Shown: positions 12,360-23,037 of the stretch, piece after piece
Numbering within the stretch: position 1 is the first letter of the stretch
Layout of the letters: each line of letters begins with the position of its first letter
Source of the DNA: Clavaria fumosa
Lineage: Eukaryota > Basidiomycota > Agaricomycetes > Agaricales > Clavariaceae
DNA: 64,000 bases
Reading direction: 5' to 3'
Assembly (NCBI GenBank): GCA_951802425.1
Contig: OX637805.1
Coordinates: 1,426,001 to 1,490,000, forward strand
Position numbers and translations under genes: made by a program
Notes under the pieces: model-generated
Seen by the model: the letters and a program-made list of their open reading frames with translations, nothing else
What the model was told of the DNA's origin: nothing
The model's database searches: none

Positions 12360-15300
12360 GTGCTAGCTATGGTTCTAGTGAACTAGTTACAGCTGCTAGC
12401 TGTGGGTCCAGTGGACTAGTTACAGCTACCAGTTGTGGATCTAGTGGACTAGGTGCAGCAAGTAGATGTAGGTCTAGTGGACTAGTTGCAGCTATTAGCT
12501 GTAGATGTAGTGAACTAGTTACAGCTAGTAGCTGTGGGCCTAGTGGACTAGTTGCAGCTACTAGTTGTGGGCCTAGTGGACTAGTTGCAGCTACTAGCTG
12601 TGGGCCTAGTGGACTAGTTGCAGCTACTAGCTGTAGATGTAGTGAACTAGTTACAGCTAGTAGCTGTGGGCCTAGTGGACTAGTTGCAGCTACTAGCTGT
12701 AGATGTATTGAACTAGTTACAGCTATTAGTTGTAGATGTAGTGAACTAGTTGCAGCTAGTAGGTGTAGGTCTAGTGGACTAGTTGCAGCTATTAGCTGTA
12801 GATGTAGTGAACTAGTTGCAGCTAGTAGGTGTAGGTCTAGTGGACTAGTTGCAGCTATTAGCTGTAGATGTAGTGAACTAGTTACAGCTAGTAGGTGTAG
12901 GTCTAGTAGACTAGTTGCAGCTAGTAGTTGTGGACCTAGTGGACTAGGGGCAGCTACCAGCTGTGGGTCTAGTGGACTAGTTGCAGCTAGTAGCTGTGGG
13001 CCTAGTGAACTAGTTGCAGCTACTAGCTGTGGGCCTAGTGAACTAGTTGCAGCTACTAGCTGTAGATGTAGTAAACTAGTTACAGCTATTAGTTGTAGAT
13101 GTAGTGAACTAGTTGCAGCTAGTAGTTGTGGACCTGGTGGACTAGTGGCAGCTACCAGCTGTGGGTCTAGTGGACTAGTTACAGCCATTAGCTGTGGATC
13201 TAGTGAACTAGTTGCAGCTAGTTGCTGTAGATCTAGTGAACTAGTTGCAGCTAATTGCTGTAGATCTAGTGAACTAGTTACAGCTATTAGTTGTAGATGT
13301 AGTGAACTAGTTGCAGCTAGTAGCTGTGGGCCTAGTGGACTAGTTGCAGCTACTAGCTGTAGATGTAGTGAACTAGTTACAGCTATTAGTTGTAGATGTA
13401 GTGAACTAGTTGCAGCTAGTAGTTGTGGACCTAGTGGACTAGTGGCAGCTACCAGCTGTGGGTCTAGTGGACTAGTTACAGCCATTAGCTGTGGATCTAG
13501 TGGACTAGGTGCAGCAAGTAGGTGTAGGTCTAGTGGACTAGTTGCAGCTATTAGCTGTAGATGTAGTGAACTAGTTACAGCTAGTAGCTGTGGGCCTAGT
13601 GGACTAGTTGCAGCTACTAGTTGTGGGCCTAGTGGACTAGTTGCAGCTACTAGCTGTGGGCCTAGTGGACTAGTTGCAGCTACTAGCTGTAGATGTAGTG
13701 AACTAGTTACAGCTATTAGTTGTAGATGTAGTGAACTAGTTGCAGCTAGTAGGTGTAGGTCTAGTGGACTAGTTGCAGCTATTAGCTGTAGATGTAGTGA
13801 ACTAGTTACAGCTAGTAGGTGTAGGTCTAGTAGACTAGTTGCAGCTAGTAGTTGTGGACCTAGTGGACTAGTGGCAGCTACCAGCTGTGGGTCTAGTGGA
13901 CTAGTTGCAGCTAGTAGCTGTGGGCCTAGTGAACTAGTTGCAGCTACTAGCTGTGGGCCTAGTGAACTAGTTGCAGCTACTAGCTGTAGATGTAGTGAAC
14001 TAGTTGCAGCTAGTAGTTGTGGACCTGGTGGACTAGTGGCAGCTACCAGCTGTGGGTCTAGTGGACTAGTTGCAGCTAGTAGCTGTGGGCCTAGTGAACT
14101 AGTTGCAGCTACTAGCTGTGGGCCTAGTGAACTAGTTGCAGCTACTAGCTGTAGATGTAGTGAACTAGTTACAGCTATTAGTTGTAGATGTAGTGAACTA
14201 GTTGCAGCTAGTAGTTGTGGACCTAGTGGACTAGTGGCAGCTACCAGCTGTGGGTCTAGTGGACTAGTTACAGCCATTAGCTGTGGATCTAGTGAACTAG
14301 TTGCAGCTAATTGCTGTAGATCTAGTGAACTAGTTACAGCTATTAGCTGTAGATGTAGTGAACTAGTTACAGCTATTAGTTGTAGATGTAGTGAACTAGT
14401 TGCAGCTAGTAGGTGTAGGTCTAGTGGACTAGTTGCAGCTATTAGCTGTAGATGTAGTGAACTAGTTACAGCTAGTAGCTGTGGGCCTAGTGGACTAGTT
14501 GCAGCTACTAGCTGTAGATGTATTGAACTAGTTACAGCTATTAGTTGTAGATGTAGTGAATTAGTTACAGCTAGTAGGTGTAGGTCTAGTAGACTAGTTG
14601 CAGCTAGTAGTTGTGGACCTAGTGGACTAGTGGCAGCTACCAGCTGTGGGTCTAGTGGACTAGTTGCAGCTAGTAGCTGTGGGCCTAGTGGACTAGTTTG
14701 CAGCTACTAGCTGTGGGCCTAGTGAACTAGTTGCAGCTACTAGCTGTAGATGTAGTGAACTAGTTACAGCTATTAGTTGTAGATGTAGTGAACTAGTTGC
14801 AGCTAGTAGTTGTGGACCTAGTGGACTAGTGGCAGCTACCAGCTGTGGGTCTAGTGGACTAGTTACAGCCATTAGCTGTGGATCTAGTGAACTAGTTGCA
14901 GCTAGTTGCTGTAGATCTAGTGAACTAGTTACAGCTATTAGTTGTAGATGTAGTGAACTAGTTGCAGCTAGTAGCTGTGGGCCTAGTGGACTAGTTGCAG
15001 CTACTAGCTGTAGATGTAGTGAACTAGTTACAGCTATTAGTTGCAGATGTAGTGAACTAGTTACAGCTATTAGTTGCAGATGTAGTGAACTAGTTGCAGC
15101 TAGTAGTTGTGGACCTAGTGGACTAGTGGCAGCTACCAGCTGTGGGTCTAGTGGACTAGTTACAGCCATTAGCTGTGGATCTAGTGGACTAGGTGCAGCA
15201 AGTAGGTGTAGGTCTAGTGGACTAGTTGCAGCTATTAGCTGTAGATGTAGTGAACTAGTTACAGCTAGTAGCTGTGGGCCTAGTGGACTAGTTGCAGCTA

Positions 15301-16060
15301 CTAGCTGTGGCCCTAGTGGACTAGTTGCAGCTACTAGCTGTGGGCCTAGTGGACTAGTTGCAGCTACTAGCTGTAGATGTAGTGAACTAGTTACAGCTAT
15401 TAGTTGTAGATGTAGTGAACTAGTTGCAGCTAGTAGGTGTAGGTCTAGTGGACTAGTTGCAGCTATTAGCTGTAGATGTAGTGAACTAGTTACAGCTAGT
15501 AGCTGTGGGCCTAGTGGACTAGTTGCAGCTACTAGCTGTAGATGTAGTGAACTAGTTACAGCTATTAGTTGTAGATGTAGTGAATTAGTTACAGCTAGTA
15601 GGTGTAGGTCTAGTAGACTAGTTGCAGCTAGTAGTTGTGGACCTAGTGGACTAGTGGCAGCTACCAGCTGTGGGTCTAGTGGACTAGTTGCAGCTAGTAG
15701 CTGTGGGCCTAGTGGACTAGTTGCAGCTACTAGCTGTGGGCCTAGTGAACTAGTTGCAGCTACTAGCTGTAGATGTAGTGAACTAGTTGCAGCTAGTAGC
15801 TGTGGGCCTAGTGGACTAGTTGCAGCTACTAGCTGTAGATGTAGTGAACTAGTTGCAGCTAGTAGGTGTAGATGTAGTGAACTAGTTGCAGCTAGTAGCT
15901 GTGGACCTAGTGGACTAGTTGCAGCTACTAGCTGTGGGTCTAGTCAATTACTAGCTGTAGATCTGGTGAATTAGTTACAGCTACTAGCTGTGGATCTAGT
16001 GGACTAGTTGCAGCTAGTTGCTGTGGGTCTGGTAGACTAGTTACAGCTATTAGCTGTGGA
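12360..16060. repeat. 33-bp satellite array, left arm (about 112 units)
   Basis: Tandem units of 33 bp built on GGACTAGTTGCAGCTACTAG, each with the palindromes ACTAGT and CAGCT. Several unit variants alternate (GGGCCT, AGATGT, GGTCTAGTAG types), and blocks of the same variant order recur near 13.3, 13.8, 14.2, 14.8 and 15.2 kb, which is a higher-order repeat. Because 33 is a multiple of 3, both strands carry long open frames (up to 636 codons) of an 11-residue repeat; I do not regard these as genes. Confidence 0.93.
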
Positions 16061-16065
16061 TCTAG

Positions 16066-17715
16066 TCAGTCAATGATGTAGATTCCTTGCAATAAACTAT
16101 TGTAATTACAATAGGTGGCCATTGTGAGAATGACTGAACAAACAATGGCAAACAAAACATGCCAAAAATAAAAACAAAACTCGAAATTGAGCAGCCCTGT
16201 GCCTGGTCCCTCAGGTACAGGTTACCAATCAAGCATAGCTGCTTTTGGTAAGCTGCTATGACTGTGGGAAAATTTTTGCATGGCTTGCAAAATATGACTT
16301 TTTATACACCAAAAAATCGGCAAAAATCAGGAGATTCCAGATCCAGACACCCCACATTTGTATCTGCCTTGGTTCAGTGTCAATTTGCAAAATACACAGA
16401 AAATATTCATTTTTCTACAGTTCTGCAGTACTCTGGCTTAAAAATGGATAGGAGAGGATACACACACCTACACACACTACCTGTGGACATATGGGGAGGG
16501 TGTGGACTAGTTTAACAACTCACCCACCATCTCTGTCACCTCCCTGGAATCCATTACTAGGAATTAGGGTGTTATTGGCCTGGGAGCATGGCTATTTGTT
16601 ATATTGCAAATTCCAGCTGTCAGACTACACCTTATGACATCTAATACAATCATACAAAAGCCCATAATATTTGGTGCAGAATTACAGATTCCCCATGTCT
16701 ATTTTCCCAAAATTCTCAAAATCTCTCCCCAGACAGTCCCCTTTGTCAAATCACATATTCCTGTTGTCTGATGGCTGACAAGGTATGCATGAATACATGC
16801 TCAAAGTTTGGTGAAGTTAGGCCAAGTTCTCAAGAAGATAGCTCAGAATGAGTCTTTTGGAGGACCATCAAGGTCTTCCTTATCCTTGCCTTCATCTTTG
16901 CTCTCACTTTAGACTGTCCTCTAAAAGACACATTCTAGGCTATCTTCCTGAGAACTTGGCCTAACTTCACCAAACTTTGAACATGTATTCATGCATACCT
17001 TGTCAGCCATCAGACAACAGGAATATGTGATTTGACAAAGGGGACTGTCTGGGGAGAGATTTTGAGAATTTTGGGAAAATAGACATGGGGAATCTGTAAT
17101 TCTGCACCAAATATTATGGGCTTTTGTATGATTGTATTAGATGTCATAAGGTGTAGTCTGACAGCTGGAATTTGCAATATAACAAATAGCCATGCTCCCA
17201 GGCCAATAACACCCTAATTCCTAGTAATGGATTCCAGGGAGGTGACAGAGATGGTGGGTGAGTTGTTAAACTAGTCCACACCCTCCCCATATGTCCACAG
17301 GTAGTGTGTGTAGGTGTGTGTATCCTCTCCTATCCATTTTTAAGCCAGAGTACTGCAGAACTGTAGAAAAATGAATATTTTCTGTGTATTTTGCAAATTG
17401 ACACTGAACCAAGGCAGATACAAATGTGGGGTGTCTGGATCTGGAATCTCCTGATTTTTGCCGATTTTTTGGTGTATAAAAAGTCATATTTTGCAAGCCA
17501 TGCAAAAATTTTCCCACAGTCATAGCAGCTTACCAAAAGCAGCTATGCTTGATTGGTAACCTGTACCTGAGGGACCAGGCACAGGGCTGCTCAATTTCGA
17601 GTTTTGTTTTTATTTTTGGCATGTTTTGTTTGCCATTGTTTGTTCAGTCATTCTCACAATGGCCACCTATTGTAATTACAATAGTTTATTGCAAGGAATC
17701 TACATCATTGACTGA
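16066..17715. repeat. Core palindrome of the fold-back element
   Basis: Two 800-bp unique arms, 16,066-16,865 and 16,916-17,715, are near-perfect reverse complements around a 50-bp loop. Mismatches become more frequent only in the last 40 bp near the loop. The mirrored 85-codon and 68-codon frames on the two strands are a by-product of the palindrome. No gene is recognised. Confidence 0.95.
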
Positions 17716-18500
17716 CTAGATCCACAGCTAATAGCTGTAACTAGTCTACCAGACCCACAGCAACTAGCTGCAACTAGTCCACTAGATCCACAGCTAGTAG
17801 CTGTAACTAATTCACCAGATCTACAGCTAGTAATTGACTAGACCCACAGCTAGTAGCTGCAACTAGTCCACTAGGTCCACAGCTACTAGCTGCAACTAGT
17901 TCACTACATCTACACCTACTAGCTGCAACTAGTCCACTAGGCCCACAGCTAGTAGCTGCAACTAGTCCACTAGGCCCACAGCTACTAGCTGCAACTAGTT
18001 CTACAATTAATAGCTGTAACTAGTTCACTAGATCTACAGCAACTAGCTGCAACTAGTTCACTAGCTCCACAGCTAATGGCTGTAACTAGTCCACTAGACC
18101 CACAGCTGGTAGCTGCCGCTAGTCCACTAGGTCCACAACTACTAGCTGCAACTAGTCTACTAGACCTACACCTACTAGCTGTAACTAATTCACTACATCT
18201 ACAGCTAGTAGCTGCAACTAGTCCACTAGGCCCACAGCTAGTAGCTGCAACTAGTCCACTAGGCCCACAGCTACTAGCTGTAACTAGTTCACTACATCTA
18301 CAGCTAATAGCTGCAACTAGTCCACTAGACCTACATCTACTTGCTGCACCTAGTCCACTAGATCCACAACTGGTAGCTGTAACTAGTCCACTGGACCCAC
18401 AGCTAGCAGCTGTAACTAGTTCACTAGACCCATAGCTAGCACCTGCAACTAGTCCACCAGGTCCACACCTAGTAGCTGTAACTAGTCCACCAGATCCACA
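17716..18500. repeat. 33-bp satellite array, right arm (about 24 units)
   Basis: Inverted counterpart of the left array with the same unit types, but only about 0.8 kb against 3.7 kb. The first ~180 bp next to the core pair in register with the left arm, then register is lost, which shows that unit number changed independently in the two arms. Confidence 0.92.
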
Positions 18501-18668
18501 GCTGTCAGCTGTATCTAGTCTACTAGTCCCCCATGTACTACCTTTGACAAGTTAACTTGACAAGTTGACTGACCATAAGGATTCCTTGTCCAGCTGTAGC
18601 TGCAAAGAGTACACTATGAATTATACCTAACTGCTGTGTCTAGTTAATTATTTCATTCAGTACTACTG

Positions 18669-19632
18669 GTTAGCCCTGGACCAAGCCCCTCTGCCCAGTC
18701 GTAGTTACACATATGCTTATTTAGTTAGGTCGCGACCCATGACTGGTCACGTCCGCGACCTTACCTATGCTTAGTTTACCCCTCGCAATCTTAGTAGAAC
18801 ACGTGCACGGTCACTCTACGACTAGTTATACCCCATACTACTATAGTCTTGTCGCCTGGCGCTCTCTGTACTTTCCCTTTCTCGTCATACTCCCTGCATG
18901 TACATATATATAAGGTCTCGCATGTACTTATGGTACTCTAGACTTGATATTGACGCACATTGGTTTAAGCTTGAGGCTAGTACGCCCTTTGAGCTTGGAA
19001 CCACCATGATTGATAAGTCTTGTCTCTCTTGGTGACTACAAGATTGCCAAGACACACTCTACTCTGTTCTAACTCGCCCTCTGTACTCCTACAACTCGTG
19101 CGATCTAAGTATTCTCTATTATTCGTCTTGGTACTGATCTTGGAACCCTACAGGTTCACCCGTCGGTTGGCAAGGTCATCGCCTTCACCGACACATTTCT
19201 CAACACCATCGCAACCACCGCGACCCTTCCAACATTCTCTATTTCTTTCACCTTGTCTTTTTCCTTCTCTACGCTTCGTCGGTCGACCTCACGACCTTCT
19301 CAGCATTATCACTTTCTCCCACCTCGTCTATTCCTTTCTTCACGCTTCATTGGTCGACTTCGCAACCCTCTCAGCATCACCCATTTCCCCCCTCCTCGTC
19401 AATTTCTTCCTTTACGCTTCGTCTACCGACTTCGCAACCTTCCCAACGATGTCTTCCTCCTCTATACTTGTCTTTCTTCGCTCTTACATCTTCTCAGACG
19501 TCTTCGCGACCTTCCGGGACCGAGCATTCTCGACTGTGCTCAACAGTTGATTGGTCTTAGCGAGTTTCCAGCATAGGTCACCAAACAAGTTGATCTCCAG
19601 CACTACTATCGAGACGGGACAGGCCCTAACAG
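18669..19632 (+). repeat. LTR fragment G (3' two thirds)
   Basis: Plus-oriented LTR of the A family, missing about the first 500 bp; it begins at the fold-back element and ends CCTAACA at 19,632. It keeps the TATATAA box near 18,905 and the tandem run of about 72-bp units (GTCGACTTCGCGACC-type) shared by all these LTRs. A 176-codon open frame (19,020-19,550) also occurs at the same length in the LTR at 45,572-46,102; it is low-complexity and I do not call it a gene. Confidence 0.85.
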
Positions 19633-20479
19633 CCACTTTCTCCACCTCTGCTTCCTTCTCTGCTCCCGCTTCCTCTGCCTCCTTCTTCTCTGCCTCCATC
19701 TCCACCCCCTTTTCCGAGCCCGCCACCTCCACCACCATCTTCTCCGCCTCCTCCTTCTCCTCCCCCGCTCCCTGCTTCCCCATCAGAAATTCCCGGAGGA
19801 TCTTCCAATCCTCTGCCGCCGCCTTCCGCTCTGCCCTTGCCTCCTTCTGCCACTCCTCCAACTCAAACATTCTGCAGACCACCAACTTGTAGATGGTTTT
19901 CACCACCCCTGTCCGCTCTGCCTCCACCCTGTCCACATCTGCCCACAGCGCCCGCACCTCCTTCACCTCCACCTCTGACTCCACCACGGTCTTCTTCAAC
20001 CGTGCAGAGCGGAATTTCTTCCACTCCGGCCCCTCCGCCTCTCCGCCCCTGCACCGCTGCTTCGCTGCCGCCCACACGATACACGCAGTGCCCCACCCTC
20101 TGCTCGGCCACACACACCCCATCCCGAGCCGGACACATTGCACGCAGTCCGCGTGCTCCGTGTCCGACTCCGTGGCCGGTGTCCGCTTCCTCCCTGTCCC
20201 TTGCGCCTTCACAATTTCCTCCGCCCTCCGCTTCACCTCCACCACCCTCGCTCTCTCCATCTCCTCCTGCTGCATCTTGTCTGCAACCTCCCTCTTCTTC
20301 TGCTCCTCCTCCTCCTGCGCCTTCTTGTCCTTCAGTGCCTTGATCTGGCACATGAGGACCGCGATCTTGGGGTCCTCATCCTCCACATGCGACTGCGCAG
20401 GGACGGCGACCACAGGGCATGGTCGAGGGCGGGAAGGCCAGCTGGGCCCTGCTCCGGGTGTGCTCAGGTTGTGAGACAT
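19633..20479 (-). pseudogene. Antisense accessory gene of gypsy family E (Zn2Cys6-like, coiled coil), 3' end cut off
   Basis: Minus-strand open frame from ATG 20,479. After a short Pro-rich N-terminus comes a long Glu/Lys/Arg coiled coil, then a cysteine block at about residues 110-145 with spacing CX2CX6CX10C followed by IVW and AAAKQRC, i.e. the Zn2Cys6 pattern with the fifth Cys changed to Trp. A second long charged helix follows. The C-terminus is replaced at 19,632 by LTR G; the frame runs on to 19,484 in LTR sequence. It lies 235 bp from a polypurine tract and LTR of another gypsy family, the same position and orientation as the accessory gene of the A family. No function is known to me; DNA binding is an inference from the cysteine spacing. 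Confidence 0.6.
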
Positions 20480-20713
20480 CGAGATTTTAAAGAAAAATAG
20501 AAGGGATTGCCCATGCTAGGGGTGAGTGATGATGTTAGCAGGTTAAAGAAGAAAAAAAGTGTTGTATGATGCACGCAGCCTTTTGACCCTCAAAAATTTT
20601 CAGACTCCACTCGACACGCTGCAAAACTCCGACACTAACTTGTTATGGGAGCCACGTGTTCACGTGGACTTTGGCCACAGGGTCTCAGGGGTTCAACCCT
20701 AAGAGGGGGATAC
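20480..20713 (+). other. Internal 3' end of gypsy family E with polypurine tract
   Basis: Non-coding stretch ending in AAGAGGGGGATAC at 20,701-20,713, a typical polypurine tract placed directly against the LTR start TGTTACGACC. It marks the plus-strand primer site of family E and gives its orientation. Confidence 0.75.
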
Positions 20714-21386
20714 TGTTACGACCCCATCCAATTGCATAAGCATGATCCCCGCTCTGGACTCCAGGCTCCATACCAACTCCGATCTGCTCCACTGGCCTTC
20801 GGACCATTCGGACTTCATTCTAGAATCTTCTCCCTCCATCCCCTCATTTTAGTAACCAATGGGAGGATCCCCACGACCCATGGGAGTCACTTTTTTGTTG
20901 TTGTTTCTTTGTTCCATGAAAATTGCACAGGCACATGTGGTGAAACTCTCCTAGTAATTTGATATGTACATTGTTTCACATTACTCCTATACTCTGTCCT
21001 TGCAGTATAAGTTTCCACCTGTACCTCCCTGCTCCTCAGTTCGAATATTAACATCTCTGACCCCCAAATGTCTCTGAGCTTTCATCCTCATCGTTCTCCA
21101 TGTTCTCCATGTCATCTGACCAACTCCGACCAACTCCAGCGGACTCCAATATTTTCGGAGTTTGACTTCTGTGTTTGACTTCCTTTTGGTATTGTTTACT
21201 GTTTGATAAATAGGGACAAGTATATACATGGTGGCACAACACATACATTGAGGCTGCAGTCCCATTCGTCCCTGTACTTCTTCTGTTCTTCCATTTGTCC
21301 GACATCAGACTCCAATCAGACTCCGATACTATAACTCCGCTCCGTTCCGCTAAACCCTCCACTACTAACCTGTTAGGACTGTGACA
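20714..21386 (+). repeat. 3' LTR of gypsy family E
   Basis: A 673-bp LTR starting TGTTACGACC and ending GTGACA. The same LTR occurs as a solo copy in inverse orientation at 46,874-47,589, where perfect target duplications confirm both termini. The matching 5' LTR of this copy is not in the window. Confidence 0.8.
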
Positions 21387-21639
21387 ATGATGACGATACT
21401 AACATAAGGGGAAAAGGGTACAAGTGAGAAAAGGACACAGTATATATAGCAAGCACTTCAGGAGTAGCCAGCATTCCCATGCTCGGACCCCGTGCGTCAC
21501 GTGATGCACCCAGGCCCTGGTCACATGATTTTTCTATTACGTAATCCACCACCCATCGGGGTCACGTGACTTTCCCGCGATCTTCCCGCATCTCTTTCGC
21601 AACCCTCCCTCTTGCTTCTCTGGTGCTTATGTAAGCAGT
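21387..21639. other. Unassigned spacer
   Basis: About 250 bp between two LTRs with several CACGTG/CACGTGA motifs (near 21,500 and 21,563). No gene, and no clear match to other sequence in the window. Confidence 0.4.
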
Positions 21640-22341
21640 TCTGACACCTCTGTACTTTTCCTTTTCCATTTTACCCTCTGTACATATGTATATAAAGTCT
21701 CGCATGTACTTACAGTACTCCAGACTTGATATTGATGCACTTTGGTTTAAGCTTGAGGCTATCACGCCCTTTGAGCTTGGAACCACCATGATTGATAGGT
21801 CTTGTCTTGCTTGGTGACCTTGACAACACCAAGACATACTCTGCTTTATTCTAACTCATCCTCCACACTCGCATAAACCTGTGCACCTAAGTATTCTCTC
21901 TCATTCGTCTTGGTACTGATTCTTCAAACCCTATAGGTTCTCTCATTGGTCAGCAAAGTCATTGCCTTCACCGACACACCTCTCGACACCATCGCAACTA
22001 CCTGCGGCTCTCTCAACATCATCTATTTCTCCCTCCTCATCTATTCCTTCCTTCATGCTTCATTGGTCAACTTCGCAACCTTCTCAGCATTACCTATTTC
22101 TCTCAACTCGTCCTTTTCCCTCTCTACACTTTGTCCACCAACCTCGTGACCTTCTCAGCGACGTTTCCCTCCTCTTTACTTGTCTCTCCTCATTCTCACA
22201 TCTTCTCAGATGCCCTCGCAACCTTCTGGGGACCGAGCATTATTGACTGTGCTCAACAGTTGATTGGTCTTAGCAAGTTTCCAGGACCGGTCACCAACAA
22301 GTCGACCTCTGGTATTACTTATGAGATGGGACAGGTCCTAA
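21640..22341 (+). repeat. 5' LTR fragment of gypsy copy F
   Basis: Plus-oriented 3' half of an A-family LTR, from the CTCTGTAC-TTTTCC region to the CCTAACA end at 22,341, immediately followed by the conserved TAATATCAAGTCTCCCC leader. The 5' half is missing. It is clearly more diverged than the LTRs at 34,982 and 44,529. Confidence 0.82.
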
Positions 22342-23037
22342 CATAATATCAAGTCTCCCCCTCGCCCCTCCACTCAACACCCAGATACCACCTTATTATA
22401 CCTGCTCAGGCAGCTGTGCGATTACTCCAATGGCTTTGGAGGCTACCCACGAGCCGCTTACCACTGTTCAAGAACGACTGGCATCCGTTGATCAGTCACA
22501 ACCCAAAGAACCCACCCAAATCACAGCCAGTCAAGCTTCATCCCCGTGTGAAGAAGCTGAGTCCCTTGTAGAGCAGCTCGGTTACCTGCACTTCGACTGC
22601 CCCCACCACTGCACCTACCAAATCCTTAACAATACTTGCCACCAGTATGAAACAGGAACTCTCGATGAGGAACTAGCCTACCTCATTGAAACAACAAATC
22701 TCTACAAAGCTTTGGTACAATTGATGGATGGATTCCATGCTAATCCACAGAACCAATTGTACGAGAGTCAGCGACAGTATCCAGGGACAACTGACCATGG
22801 AGTTCCCACTCCTCCTGACCTGGATACCCCCTTGCAACCTCCGAGACAGATTCAACCTGCCAGAGGACTCTGGGATATGGCCCTGCTCTTCCAGGTCACA
22901 GCCCAATCTCTTCAGAATTTCACGAATCCTACTGCACCCGACAAGCGACCCGCCATTGTCTCTAGGATCCCAAGGTACACCGCCCCCCATAGCAGCTGGC
23001 CCACTTGGATGCAACCAGCCACTACTCCAAGCAGGGC
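22342..23037 (+). pseudogene. Gypsy copy F, gag N-terminal fragment
   Basis: Leader plus the first ~200 codons of gag (frame 22,430-23,062), aligning with 36,600-37,210 of the full-length element (YQILNNT, YETGTLDEELAYLIE). It is useful as a reference because it keeps CGA (Arg, DKRPAIV) where the full-length copy has TGA. The match ends at GCAGGGC, where a satellite block with a CAGTAGTGG end begins. Confidence 0.88.

Larger units (their letters stand above)
12134..18668. mobile_element. Giant fold-back (palindromic) satellite element, 6.5 kb
   Basis: The whole unit is an inverted repeat. Its ends match for over 200 bp: the left end starts CAGTAGTACTGAATGAAAT and the right end is its reverse complement. 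Inside lie a 33-bp satellite array (left, about 3.7 kb), a palindromic core whose arms meet at a 50-bp loop (16,866-16,915), and the inverted array (right, about 0.8 kb). In the core, paired coordinates always sum to 33,781, so the two arms have no net indel over about 1 kb. It encodes no recognisable transposase. The left flank is the last exon of copy C and the right flank is an LTR in the opposite orientation; no target duplication is visible. It resembles fold-back elements in architecture only. Confidence 0.85.

Noticed and set aside
12367..15974. Very long open frames (636, 521, 381 codons) on both strands
   Set aside because: They follow from a 33-bp tandem unit, a multiple of three; they encode an 11-residue repeat on either strand and show no start context or domain.
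16245..17536. Two identical 85-codon proteins on opposite strands
   Set aside because: Mirror images produced by the palindrome core; no support for coding.
19020..19550. 176-codon sense frame in the LTRs (also 45,572-46,102)
   Set aside because: Low-complexity translation of ~72-bp tandem units; broken in the other LTR copies.
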